From Anadara kagoshimensis (Eukaryota > Mollusca > Bivalvia > Arcoida > Arcidae), in NCBI GenBank assembly GCA_021292105.1, contig CM037873.1, forward strand, positions 11,757,489 to 11,821,488: a stretch of DNA of 64,000 nucleotides, given 5' to 3'. Position 1 is the first letter of the stretch. Each line of letters starts with the position of its first letter. Below the pieces are notes generated by a model. The model saw only the letters and a program-made list of their open reading frames with translations. It did no database searches and was not told the origin of the DNA. A program made the translations under genes and the position numbers. Of the stretch, positions 10,842-22,603 are shown piece after piece.

Positions 10842-11242
10842 ACCCCCCGGCCGTGATTGCAAGTGCTAGTATTTTCATCCTGATAGGAATTATTGCCGTA
10901 CTTGTCATAATTGGTGCGTTCCTGGCGATATTTATAATTTATAAGCTGAAACTAAAAGAAAAACTCTCTCTGCGAGTGACACCTGTTGGCGGAGAGGAGG
11001 CTGTAGCAATTCAAGATGGCGGCCAACCACATGTTCGCACACCGATTAACGAGTACACCAAAAAACCACTGCCATTTGAAACAGGAAGTCCTATACCACC
11101 ACCGGAAGTTTGTGACGATGCCGGGAGTTCCAAAAACTTTCATTCTCCAAAAAAATTCCAGTCACCTATGAATACAAGTTTATTTGATATTGATTTACCT
11201 AAAAGTAACACCAGAGGAATAAAACTCCCACCTGTTAACTAA
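10842..11242 (+). CDS. CUB-domain membrane protein, last exon: transmembrane helix and cytoplasmic tail
   Basis: Acceptor TTTGTTTCAG ends at 10841. The exon enters in phase 1 (DPPAVIASAS...) and ends at TAA 11240-11242. A strongly hydrophobic stretch (FILIGIIAVLVIIGAFLAIF, then IIY) forms one transmembrane helix, followed by a basic stop-transfer KLKLKEK. About 90 residues of proline/serine-rich cytoplasmic tail follow without a recognised domain or ITIM/ITAM. The seen part is therefore a type I single-pass receptor-like protein with one CUB next to the membrane. The exact orthologue is not recognised; CUB-TM proteins are common in molluscs. Ligand and signalling role are unknown. Confidence 0.85.
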
Positions 11243-11363
11243 TCCACGTGACAGACTAATGTTATATATATCCTATATAACGTGATTAGCACATGTGATA
11301 AATCAGAGTGCTGTGTAAATAGAAATACTAGTACATATGTAATGTTTGCCGAATTTAAATTAA

Positions 11364-11369
11364 AATAAA
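11364..11369 (+). promoter_or_regulatory. Polyadenylation signal of the CUB gene
   Basis: AATAAA about 120 bp after the stop codon, followed at once by a Penelope-like retroelement remnant, which limits the 3' UTR to roughly this point. Confidence 0.6.
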
Positions 11370-11394
11370 GTATATCCAATGATATCTCACCAAA

Positions 11395-11985
11395 CCAAAA
11401 TGTTATTAAGTTTTTGGACTTGCATCTCAATATTACCCAAAAGGGGCATCATTTGAAACTATATGACAAACGTGATTACTTCTCTTTTTCTATTATCAAT
11501 TTTCCTTTTTTATTCAGCAGTACACCTGCTGCCCCTGCTCATGGTCTATTTAAGTTTTGATACGCTATAGTAGAGCTTGCTCTTACAATGGGAACTCAAG
11601 TTACTCAACGAATCAAGCTGCTTAAAATGGTAAGGAATATGACAAACTAAGGCTTATCAAGGCTCTCAAAAGGTTTATGGCAATCATCAACATATTGTTG
11701 ATAAGTATGGTGTCTCTGCCTCCAAAATGATCCTGTATATATTTGACGTCCTTCCCTAGCTTGTAAGCTAGGAACGTTCCTTTCCAAATTTCAATTACAC
11801 ACGTGGCTGATTAACTAGCTAAACGAAAAGTACTTACCCCTCCAGAGCACCCGCCCTCTCTTCCCTGAAAAAATTGTGTTAAACTGAATTTGCCCGTTTT
11901 ATTTTCAAAATGTTTACTTTAGTTTCTGAACTAGGGACTGGTAATTTGTTTTCTTGATTGTAATAATTTTACAAACGTATTATAG
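11395..11985 (+). pseudogene. Penelope-like retroelement remnant downstream of the CUB gene
   Basis: Weak translation of the 3' part of the reverse transcriptase seen better at 18843-19517: FLDLHLN..., HHLKLYDKRDYF, FSIINFPFLF, then broken. It is followed by the family's 3' untranslated tail (CCAGAGCACCCGCCCTC..., then TGTTTACTTTAGTTTCTG...). It is the most diverged copy in the window, so probably the oldest. The right end is near TTTTCTTGATTG. Confidence 0.7.
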
Positions 11986-12345
11986 TTATGTAATACAGTA
12001 CATGTACGTCAGTTCTTTGGCATGCATGACGTTTGACAAAACAGGCTTGGACTTATCATTATATGACCAGAGGTAATTTGTCGTTGTTGAAATACTTTGA
12101 TGAAAACATCGATACTAGTATGCGTGTTCAGTTTCCATGGGATTTTTGTCCACCAAACTTGTTTTTTATTTGTAAGCAAATTGAAGACAACTTATATATA
12201 TTTAGCTGTTCTAGTACTAACGTACTGTACTTTTTGTCCAAAGACACTGAAAGTTGATATTCTAAAAATACAAGACCCCTCTGTATTGAAAGAGTGAAAC
12301 CAATTGTATGGACCACATAAAATAATGATACGGACAACGAATCAG
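11986..12345. other. Spacer before the segmental duplication
   Basis: Short open frames only, with low-complexity translations and no splice support. No gene called. Confidence 0.5.
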
Positions 12346-13282
12346 TTATGACAAACACTATATGGTTAAACTGACTGGTCATATGACTTTACTGTCCGAG
12401 GATGTGGGGTTGGCGATTAGCCACCAATATTAGCTAATTACCGAACTTAATTTTGTTGAAGAAGAGGCTCTATTGACTGATATGTAACCACCGTAATTTT
12501 TGACAAGTTAGATCACATAATGTACTTTTATTTGTCATTCGAGTGTTAAAGTTATCAACGGCTTTACCGACCCTAAAAAGACCGTTGTATATTAAAGACC
12601 CGTTGAGACTAGTCAGTGTTGTTGATTTCATCGTTCAAATGCTTAATAAAGGTGGGCTAAATCAAATTAATGGGAGAGCTTTTTATCCGACGGAATAATA
12701 CCAGTCGTATTTGGTCATTATATAGTTTATTTGCACATTTGAAACAGGTTGACCAATCAGATTGTTTTTTATTTTGTCCAGATCGATACATTTTTAGTGC
12801 GCAACGTTGCCATTTAGGTACTTTTTTATCGTAAAAAAAAAACAAAAACAAAAAACCGGATAAATCTGTCGAATTGGTCAGCCTGTTAAAACACTACATA
12901 TGCTTTTCGTAAAATATAAATGGGACATTGAGTTGCCATAAAATGTATTATATTAAGTATACTAGTTGATTTATATAAAACAAACTAATCATGACCTAAA
13001 TAGTGTTATTTTAAAATTAAATGTTAAATTGGATTACACGTAATGATACCTGTAAAATACTCATGTCGGTTATCTTATTATCTGCACCCGTGATAAATTA
13101 AGAGTCCAATATATAATTACGATTTCTGAAAATGGGATGGGATATGTAGGGAAAATTACTATATAAATCTGAATTCTTCCCGATAAAAGAAGTCAGTTTC
13201 AGAGTTCAGTACATTGGAAGACTACAACATCCAGTAGTGACATATTGAGATGAAAGGTAATGAATTTTTATAAGTTTTATTC

Positions 13283-13296
13283 TCTCTCTTTCTCTT

Positions 13297-13338
<42 letters not shown>
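13283..13338. repeat. (TC)n(AC)n microsatellite
   Basis: TC repeats switching to AC repeats; absent from the matching place in copy B, where about 1.4 kb of copy A (13.1-14.46) is missing or diverged. Confidence 0.9.
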
Positions 13339-15385
13339 CGTTTTCAGCTATATTGTGTAGTAATCAAGCGATATAAATCTTACTGGTAAATTTCACAAAC
13401 CTCTTTACCACGGGTTATCAGAAACTGACCATTGAGTAACTGACAACCTGATACGGTCTTAATGAGATTAAGATGACCTGATGACGGTAAACATGAATTT
13501 AAGAGATAATCCAAGCACAACACTAAATTAATTTAAATGTTTATGAAGAGGAAAATATACCAGTTGAGAGGAAGAAAAAGTAGGTCGTTATTTTGAAGTA
13601 AAGATATACTGTTTGTTGAAAAACGGATATGTAAACTTTTATCCATTTAATCTACACAAATCTACACAAAAACATAAACGTGATCTACTCATGAATCAAA
13701 TAGTATAAAAAAATACTATTTTTATGCGCAATACAAATATATGTAAGAATGCTAATACACATTTTAATAAATGTGATTAATCGTGATACACCACATCCAT
13801 CCATTCTAATGTTAATGTGCAACTATCTTACAAATAATTAATGGTAAATGTAAAATAAATAAATAAATTTCTATATAATATTTTTGTCTATTATTAAAAA
13901 AAAGAATGTATTGCTTTTATCGATAGAATACATTTTTGCTTTAAAAAATTTGTCATATTGCAATAACAAACAAATATGTATAAAATCACTTTTACAAAGT
14001 TCACATCTTGGTTTCTTGGTATAATCTTCTCAAGGATAAAATTCAATAGGTACTTTCAGATTATTATAAATTCAAAATCAATTAATATTGTTTAAGGTGA
14101 GATCACACATACCAGTAATTAAAAGATTTTCAATAAACATCCTGTTTATTAATAGAACTTTATCGCCTGTAATCAAAAGGACTTCCCGTCCAATTTGCAA
14201 ACATTGATTGAAACGTGTGTAAAAATCATTAGATGCACAGATTTATCAGTAGTGACTTCTCGTGTTTTTATAGATGTATTAAGATACCCGGTAAATGTTT
14301 TTTCTTTAAAAGATATACAAGTATTTGACTAAATTCAACTAAATCATATTAGAATGATTTGGATGAATGAACTGATTGACCGACTTACTGACCTAATGAA
14401 ATTATTTTTTTTTAATTGAAAATGATTAAAATATTTACAGTTTTCTTATTTGATAGAATTAATTATTTATATTAATTTTCATTGTCTTAAAGGATTATTT
14501 CACTTTCATTTCCTTCACTTCTCTCGTGATATTTATATGAAGATAAATCTAGAACATTTAGGAAGTTGTCTAACAAACATGTCTTTAATTTGTTTGAAAA
14601 TTAAAAAATAAATATTGTTCATTGTGCTATTATTATATCCAAAAGTCGAGAATAATATTACTTTTTTATCGTTTTTCACTTAACTTGTACCGGAATATCG
14701 CCCCCGATTTAACCCCACATTGCCGTATTTCACTTTCTACGGGGGTGTCGCCACTGATTAAACATTTTAAACTCGAAAACCATCCTGTATAGCCTTGCCG
14801 TGATTTAATATAACTTTTTTATTTTTATTATTCCTTTTAAATAATTTTGGCATATTTTTTTTCACGTATGAAAAGGCCTATTTTGGAATGCTTTAATAAT
14901 GAAAAAAGAAAATTTGACATTTCCAGTGAAAAAATATAACTTTTAATTTGTTAGATTTGGGAAAAACAACATATCGCATGTTTTATAGTGTGCGATGTCA
15001 ACCATGTTGTATATTTCTTCACTAGAGGATAGACATTCACAGTACCTTATCTTTAAATGAAATTAGAAGCAATTAGCCGTCATATCCAACATTTGATTTT
15101 TATAGTTTTACCTTTATCAAAGTAGGCTCTAACACATAAGATGTGGTCATCAAATTGACATGAAAAATCCGGACATAACGGTTTATTTTCACATTTTCCC
15201 AACATTAAACAAGAATATTAAGAAATAGTGCCAAAACAAATACTATATTTATAACTTAAAATGAAAGTAAATTGTACAAACAATACTGAAATAACCGGAA
15301 TTTAATAAGGAACTCAAATATATGTAGTCAAATTTTGTATCGCTTTTCGGTTTCTATTTAATGAGATAAAAACTGTACACCTGTT
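13339..15385. other. Non-coding duplicated DNA
   Basis: Only short low-complexity frames. 14460-15385 pairs with copy B 36826-37430, and 15110-15385 is also locally repeated at 17150-17340 within copy A. Confidence 0.6.
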
Positions 15386-15992
15386 ATGTATATCTTATTG
15401 AGCTTGAAATAAAATACACGCCTAATTCCTGAAGTTCTGCTTCATAATTAGACTTATACCTGAATTATGACGCCCACGAAAGGCTACATTTGACAAACAT
15501 GATGACTTCAATTTTTCTATTGTCAACTTTCCTTTTCTATGCAGGCAATATACCTGCGTCTCCTGGTGTATTTGTTTCCCAATTAATACGCTATTGTAGA
15601 GCTCGTTCCCACTTCAGGAGCTTTTGTACAACGAAGCAGGCTGCATGCAAAAATTGTTGACTCGGGAATATTGTAAGCCTTGGCTTATCAAGGCCCTCAA
15701 AACGTTTTATCGCAGTCATCAAAGTATTGTTGATAAGTTTGATATCTCTGTGTCCAGGATTGATCTGGATATTTTTGACGTCCGATAGTTCCATGTTCCT
15801 TTCACACAATTTTGATTAGGCATGTGGCGGGTGTAGGTAGCTAAACAATAAGTGCCTACCCTTCCTGAGCACCCGGCCTCACTTCCCTTGTGGACGTTCA
15901 CGTGTCTAAACTAACTTGTCAGTTCCAAAGTTTTTACTCTGCTTCTGGACTGTGATTCGGACATGGATTAGTTTGTTTGTTTTTGATTTGTA
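15386..15992 (+). pseudogene. Penelope-like retroelement, 5'-truncated with broken frame
   Basis: Plus-strand copy matching the element at 18644-19552: GAGCTTGAAATAAAA..., GACTTATACCTGAATTATGA, then NIPASP and FVSQLIRYCRA. Small deletions disrupt the frame (for example between GGCTACATTTGA and CAAACATGATG). It ends with the family tail AGTTCCAAAGTTTTTACT and TTTGTTTTTGATTTG. It interrupts a locally duplicated stretch (ACACCTGTTATGTA / TACCGATCGTAAGACACTGA, compare 17340-17380). Confidence 0.8.
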
Positions 15993-16061
15993 CCGATCGT
16001 AAGACACTGAACTGTAGATCGTTATACAGGTGAAGTACGACATTGTACATGATAGGTTCCC

Positions 16062-16112
16062 ATCACACACACACACGCTCGCTCTATCTGATTCTTATTT
16101 AATCAAAAGACA

Positions 16113-16161
<49 letters not shown>
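16062..16161. repeat. (CA)n and (TC)n microsatellites
   Basis: ACACACAC followed by long TC runs, near the right edge of the truncated Penelope-like copy. Confidence 0.85.
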
Positions 16162-17559
16162 TCTCTGATTCTTATTTAATCAAAAGATATATGTTATAGT
16201 GCAATCACATTTTCAGTGAAGAAAAAACTTGTTTCGAATGGGTGGTGTGAATCAAACTTAGATATCTTACTTGATATAGCTTCAATAGACTTGAAATTCC
16301 ACATGTGTTATTAGAACATATTTTTCATATTTTAAATATTTTTTTGAAAATATTCTCAGCAGTTTTAATTTTTTGCTTTTAATTTATATCAATAAATTTT
16401 AACAAACTTTTTCGATAAAAGTTTGTTAAGAAATTAATACTTGGTCATTTGCAGTCTTGTTTTAAACATAAGTATTTAAAGATATTATTTTAATATCTCC
16501 ATGGTTAAATTATTAATATTCGCTGTAGTTTTTAAGTTTTTGGGAGTCAAAATTTAGCAATTAATTAAAAGGTAGCTGTTACCCGTCTCATATGTTGATA
16601 TGGCATATTCGACAGTTTCATTCATTTAAGTCATTCATAATTGGGTTCTGATTGGCCAATACGTATTCACGCGACACGAGTTTATACATGTGTTGGTATT
16701 CCTAACCAGTATACGTCACGGACTAACCCATTGATGGACAACATTTAAAACAGCATAAACATCAAAATAATGAATAATATTCATTCAATACACACGTTTG
16801 GTTTAGAACGACAGAATGTTTCAATTAATGTATTAAAACTACAAGCTCATCTAACAAAGCCGCTGCTTTTTTGTCTCAAAAGATATAGTTAATGGCGATA
16901 ATGCATTTTACTACGTGATACGCATTGTCTGAATTCAGATGTGCGTCTGATAAAACAGTTTTTATTTGATTTTTAGACTTAATATAAGGAATTTACTTAA
17001 ATTATTTAAACCCATTTTATAAAAATAACAGATCTACATATAACATAAATGAAATTTGGGGTCTTTTTAAAATCACATCGGTTTCCATCACTGAATAAGT
17101 GATCGGACTATAATAAAAATTGCTGACGCGTTGAACGGGACCGCACATTTATCAAAGTGGGCTCTAACACATAAAATGTGGTCATCAAAATGGCATGAAT
17201 ATTAAGAAAAAGTGTCGTATATTTATAACTTAAAATGGAAGTAGATCCTAAAATTGTACAAACAATACTGAAATAACCGGATTTAATAAGGAACTTAAGT
17301 ATATGTCGTCTTTTTTTGTATTTTTAATAAGATAAAACTGTACACCTGTTATGTATTTCATTGTACCGATCGTAAGACACTGAGCTGTAGATCGTAACAC
17401 AGGTGAAGTACGGCATTGTACTTGGTAGCTTCCTATAACACACATATAACCACACACACACTCTCTCTGTGATTTTTATTTCATGAAAAGACATCAAAAG
17501 ATAAATGTTCATAAAAATTGCTGACACGTTGAGCGTGACCGCACACATTAACTGATTTG
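16162..17559. other. Non-coding DNA with a local duplication
   Basis: No gene seen. 17150-17460 repeats the sequence flanking the Penelope-like copy at 15110-15385 and 15993-16080, so this block was duplicated locally in copy A only. Confidence 0.6.
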
Positions 17560-17790
17560 TATCCAAAATACCCTGGATAAATTTGACGTCCTATAAGTCC
17601 ATGTTCCTTTAATTTTCAATTTTGATTACACACGTGGCGGGTGAAACTGGCTAAACAGGAGGTGCCGCATATCTTTCGGAAGCACCCGGCCTCACTTCCC
17701 TGATTGTATACACGTTTTTAATTTAATTTGTGGGTTCAAAAGCGTTTACTTTGTTTTGGGATTATGATTTAGTTATATATTGGTTGTGTT
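17560..17790 (+). mobile_element. Penelope-like 3' tail, present in both duplicates
   Basis: TTTGACGTCCTATAAGTCCA, GATTACACACGTGGCGGGTG, AAGCACCCGGCCTCACTTCC, then TTTACTTTGTTTTGGGATTA. This matches the untranslated tail of the other Penelope-like copies. Its partner in copy B is 37548-37775, so it predates the duplication. Confidence 0.75.
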
Positions 17791-18643
17791 TTTTTCTGTT
17801 TTTTTTTTTTATTTTTGAACGCGATCGTATACTTATACCGAGTCGGGCATTAAACATTATTATCAAATCATTTCTTTACCGACAAAATGTTACATTATAA
17901 TACATTATGATAAGAATGTCATGTAAATAAGGAGAGAGGATTAAAAACGTTGCCTTTGGTGCCATACAGAACGTAAAACTAAATTACATAAGGTTGAGTT
18001 AATTGAACCGTTTCCCCATTACATTTGTATCGCCCGATGCTTCAAGCTCGTTTGTGATTGTTAATTGTGAAAAGAAACAGTTCTGAGGTCGCGAGATAAA
18101 CATAGTTACAACAAAAGATAATGAACTCTAAATAGATACATGACATAAAAAGGCGAAAATGAAGATACAATGTTAAATTCAGTATATATAGCTCCGTTAA
18201 AAATATCGAGACATGCCATACCATGTTCTTAAATGTTTTGTTTAAAATGTTTAAAGTTCCGTCATATGTATTTTAAATGTGTTTATAAATTAAAAAAAAC
18301 AATTGATTCCATGGAAAATGAACACTAGCCAAGACGTATTTTATTTATAGTTGGATCAATATGAATACTGATAATGACCTTAATAGTGACTTTCTGAAAA
18401 TATTATATAGGTTTATTTGTAAACAATTCCTGTAACCACATGCATATGAAATAAATCTGCCATTGTGATCAGTTTGAACATATAAACAGTGATATCACGG
18501 TCCTGAAATAATGACACATAGAAATTCATCAAACTATAACTCTATCTGATGACAAATAAATGTTACATAGACATTTGGTGGAATACTACAGATACTACAG
18601 ATTCTTGTCCTTTATTTAAGTATGTTTTATGTTGATATACTTA

Positions 18644-19552
18644 ATCAAAAACAAATATACTTATCCATTTCCGAATCACAATCCAGAAGCAAAGTAAAAA
18701 CTTTGGAACTGACAAGTTAGGTTAGACACGTGAACTTCCACCAGGGAAGTGAGGCCGGGTGCTCCGGAAGGGTAAGCACCTCCTGTTTAGTTAGCTACAC
18801 CCGTTACGTGTGTAATCAAAATTGTGTGAAAGAAACATGGAACTATGAGACGTCAAATATATCCAAGGCAATCCTGGACACAGAGACATCAAACTTATCA
18901 ACAATACTGTGATGACGGCCATAAAACTTTTTGAGGGCCTTGATAAGCCTAGGCTTGCAATATCCCTGAGTCAACAATTTATTTGCAAGCAGCCTACTTC
19001 GTTGTACAAAGTCCCCGTAGTGGGAACAAGCTCTACCATAGCGTATTAATTGGGAAACAAATACACCAAAAGCAGGAGAAGCAGGTATATTGCTGCATAA
19101 AAAAGGAAAGTTGACAATAGAAAAATTTAAGTCATCAGGTTTGTCATAAAGTTTCAAATGTAGCCTTTCTTGTGCGTCATAATTCAGGTATAAGTCTAAA
19201 TATGAAGCAGAACTTGAGGAATCAGTCGTGTCTTTTATTTCAAGCTCACTAGGATAGATGACATTTACATAGTCTCCAAATTTAGGATTGTTAAGAGACA
19301 GAACGTCATTTATGTATCTGTATGTTGAGTTGAATGATTTGGTGACAGTTTTCTCTCCAGATTTAACAAGGTTCTGCATAAATTCTGCTTCGTAAGAATA
19401 AAGAAACAATTCAGCAAGCAACGGTGCACAGTTTGTACCCATTGGTATACCGATTGTTTGCTGAAAAACCATATTATTAAACACAACAAATATGTTATCT
19501 ATCAAAAACTCCAACATTTTGTTGATGATATCTTCAGTATATTTTTGTTTGG
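18644..19552 (-). mobile_element. Penelope-like retroelement insertion with 7-bp target duplication
   Basis: Copy B has the empty site (TTTTATACTTAAGGTATTC near 38620). In copy A the same site is split by 909 bp and flanked by ATACTTA at 18637-18643 and 19553-19559. The 3' end faces left (starts ATCAAAAACAAATATACTTA on the plus strand); the 5' end is truncated inside the reverse transcriptase. The insertion is therefore younger than the segmental duplication. Confidence 0.85.
18843..19517 (-). pseudogene. Reverse transcriptase of the Penelope-like element, catalytic motif altered
   Basis: A 224-residue open frame from the 3' half of a reverse transcriptase: FQQTIGIPMGTNCAPLLAEL (palm, motif B' region), then TYRYINDVLSLNN, where the expected YIDD catalytic pair reads YIND. 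Further on come LEIKDTTDSSSSASYLDL, LKLYDKPDD, NIPASPAFGVFVSQLIRYGR and a basic end. The fingers and any GIY-YIG endonuclease are missing. The GIPMGTNCAP type is widespread in molluscs, corals and lancelets and I place it with Penelope-like elements with moderate certainty. The altered catalytic Asp and the truncation indicate a non-functional copy. Confidence 0.75.
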
Positions 19553-19744
19553 ATACTTAAGGTATTCATGTTGTTGATTTTTTTATTTGAACTTTTCCCA
19601 TTACATCGAAGATGGTAAAAAATATGACGATACTTATCGTACTGTAAATCCAAAATTTTGAAGTACTGCCTCATCTATTATACTTGTTGTTGTTTTAAAA
19701 TTATTTATTATTTCAAAACCGGCTAAAGTTATTATGATTTGAGA

Positions 19745-20035
19745 TTTTCGTGTTTATTACACACGGTGCGGGTGTTTCTCGATATACATGAGTCCGACTA
19801 ATAACAAAATAAACACGATTTTAATGGGGGATTCGGCAAGTCAAAAGTTAAATTGGTTTAAGTGGGGTGATTATTCGGACTTAATAAACATCGGATACTT
19901 ACCCTTTCGGAGCAACCGGTTTAACTTACCAAGTAGAAGGTCGCGTGTTTAACCTATTTTGTCAGATTCAAAGTTTTCTCTTTCTTTTTGGGTTTGATTT
20001 GGAATGGATTGATATGTTTGTTTTTTATTATATCG
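19745..20035 (+). mobile_element. Penelope-like 3' tail with nested MITE, copy A
   Basis: TTATTACACACGGTGCGGGT ... ACTTACCCTTTCGGAGCAAC ... TTTTGTCAGATTCAAAGTTT, a diverged version of the family tail. A hairpin MITE splits it at 19790-19882. The same arrangement exists at 38815-39080, so both insertions predate the segmental duplication. Confidence 0.65.
19790..19882. mobile_element. Hairpin MITE of the AGTCCGA family, copy A
   Basis: AGTCCGACTAATAACAAAAT at the left and GGGGTGATTATTCGGACTTA at the right pair as an imperfect hairpin. Same family as 6766-6869; partner in copy B at 38847-38937. Confidence 0.7.
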
Positions 20036-20864
20036 GGTTATAATACAAAATGGATTATCAAACAGAAAACAGAAAACCAGTGTCTATCGCTCTCACTATA
20101 CAAGTGTTTATGTGTCTGTATCCTAGAAACAAAGTGATTAAAAAGTCAAATTGAGTAATACGCGAATTTCTTCCAGGGAACTGGGGTCGGGTTTTCGTTA
20201 GAGTGAGAATTTTTCTAGTTAATTCACTAGTTAGTGAATATTATATGTTAGTTTTTGGTTACTAGTATTTGCATTATTTTGTTATGTTGATTTCGTTGGT
20301 TGTTGCCAAATACATGTCGTTTAATTACATACTTTTATTTCACTCGTTGCTAAGTCACATCATCTACAGTATCTAAGTGTAACTAACAAACTTTCATTAA
20401 ATAATTAATAGTTATTATATAAAATCACACGAGGATGAGGAATTTTATCCCGCCACCACAGTCTAGTGCCGAAAAAATTAAAACAGGTTAAGTAATGACC
20501 TTGTACGTTTCATTTTGTGAAAACTTGCGTGACAGTATAAGTCTCACTGTAATTAGTGGTTTGGAAATAGTTCTTCTACAACCACATGTAACATTATTAT
20601 AAATTATTATTCAAATATTCATATATCTGAATTAAGGAACGCACGAAACCATAATCTAAATTCAATAACAAAACCACATACTGAAGCTAAGACTAAATTA
20701 CAAGAGGTTGGGTTAAATAAAATTTTTCACTGAAACCAACTAGTATTATCATCCTGTCAGATTGTATAGATTTGTTTTAGAGGAAGGCCTATGTTTGTTC
20801 TTATTGATAGTGATAATAACAACACGGAAAGTACAAAAGGCATAGCTACAACATTACATAATTT
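20036..20864. other. Non-coding duplicated DNA
   Basis: Matches copy B on both sides of the LINE insertion at 39513-41237. The empty target site CCGCCACCACAGTC lies at 20451-20464. No gene. Confidence 0.6.
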
Positions 20865-21122
20865 CTATAGGTAAACAACATTGACCTGTCCGTTTGACCT
20901 TTCATTACGAATATTCATATAGGATGGCCCAACCAATAAATGGGAAGTGTAAAGATCCAAGTTAATACATACTCAGTACACAGGTGTACTCTATGAGGTG
21001 AGTATATCTCATGATGTATATAGAATAAATACTGTGTTACCTATACACAGATGTACTTGGTCCGTGATAAATATTTAACTGAAAGGTCAAACGGACAGGT
21101 CAAAGTTCTTTACCTGTATATA
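20865..21122. mobile_element. Hairpin-ended element (TATAGGTAAA...), copy A
   Basis: Left arm CTATAGGTAAACAACATTGA then CCTGTCCGTTTGACCTTTCA. Right arm is the inverse (TGAAAGGTCAAACGGACAGG ... TTTACCTGTATATAG). About 40-bp inverted ends around 170 bp of non-coding DNA. Same element in copy B at 41648-41907. Confidence 0.75.
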
Positions 21123-21303
21123 GGTAAATGGTATACAAAACATATCGATATAGGAATAATGAACTGAAGTTATTTAAATGTATTATGTATTAAGATACTA
21201 ACGGGAATTGTGCATTTGTTAAAATATCAAGATAAATCATCATGTTGTAGTGTTTTGGTTAAATAAGTTATTTATGTAAACGTATTTAAAATGCATTTTT
21301 AAA

Positions 21304-22594
21304 GGCAAAGTGTAAAATGTGGATTGGATTGGACTCTTTGATTGGATTGGACTCTTGGACTGGACTCATGGATTGGACTCTTGGACTGGATTGGACTCTT
21401 GAATTGGACTCTTGGTTAGAATTGCGGACTAGACTTAAAATTGGACTTACAATTTTTATAAATAATAAAATTAGATTAAATCAATACCAAATATATCTAC
21501 TACTAATGTCTGTTCTTTATATATGCACCCCAAAGAAAAACACAGCTACCATGAATAATAAGAATTAAGTTCATATTCTATGCCATGTCTAAAAAGTGAC
21601 ACAAGTCAAAAAAGGTTGCAAATTTTTCTCCTTAACGCTGTTTTTGATTTTACAACCTCCTTAATGTTTTATCTGGAATGATGACAGGTTGTTGATCTTA
21701 AATGAGGAAACTTTAGAACCACATTAATGATACTAAGTAAGATAAGATGTTGACAACTACAGGATATATATAATGGTTCTGTAACAATTACAGTATGTTG
21801 TGATGTAATACATATGGTAATTTTTAATTAATTTAAATAATCAACTAACATAAATGAATTCATTAATTTAATTTAATTAAACTAATTACTATTTTTATTT
21901 ATGGTTCATGGAATCATTAAACATAACTTTAAAAATGTTACTACTGACAATGGTAGTGTAGTTTCATAAATAGTATCATATTGCATAGTTTTCTACAGCT
22001 GTTGTTTATAATTAGTTTTTAAGCTGTTGTGATGTTATCTCTACAATTCATGCTTCGAGTGAAAAAATGTCTCAAAGACATGTGCTATCATCACCTTTAA
22101 CTTTCCGACCTAGCATGTGTGACTTTTCAAATGTCAAAAAATCTCTAACTAAAACATTCACTTGATAAATGACATCTGAGAAACAATCTCTTTTGAAATA
22201 AGATATCATCATAATAAAGAGGAAATTAAACATTGTAGTAGGTATTGATAAAATCACAAATGAAATGTAGTAATTACCAAGTCGCAACACAATTTGATTT
22301 ATACAAAACTTTGAGAAATCTCTTTGTTCAATAACAAATGAATAAAATTTAAAAAAATGTAAAAGAAACATAAGAACTTGGTTAAAAAATTTAACAGTCC
22401 AACGCAAAAGTCCCAGTCTATGAGTTCAGTTCAAGAGTCCAGTCCAACAGTCCAGTCCATGAGTCCAATCCAATACAAGAGTCAAATCCAATCCAAGATT
22501 CCAATCCAGTCCACATTTTACACCAAAGTCCAATCCAATCCAAGAGTCCAGTCCAGTCCAAGGGTCCAATCCAGTCCACATTTTACACTTTGCC
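21304..22594. mobile_element. 1.29-kb long-TIR DNA element with 9-bp target duplication (MULE-like, non-autonomous)
   Basis: Copy B has the empty site (CTATTTTTAAAACTCAAAATT near 42076). In copy A the site is split and ATTTTTAAA is repeated at 21295-21303 and 22595-22603. The ends are inverted: GGCAAAGTGTAAAATGTGGA on each side, each followed by arrays of a GGATTGGACTCTT-type motif (about 21320-21440 and, inverted, 22400-22575). The core has no transposase, only short AT-rich frames. A 9-bp duplication with long inverted ends and subterminal repeats is the Mutator-like pattern; hAT (8 bp) is the main alternative. Confidence 0.8.
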
Positions 22595-22603
22595 ATTTTT
22601 AAA

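Noticed and set aside
22072-22407. 111-residue minus-strand frame as a transposase
   Set aside because: Low-complexity hydrophobic translation without DDE/D or zinc-finger motifs; it lies in the AT-rich core of the long-TIR element.
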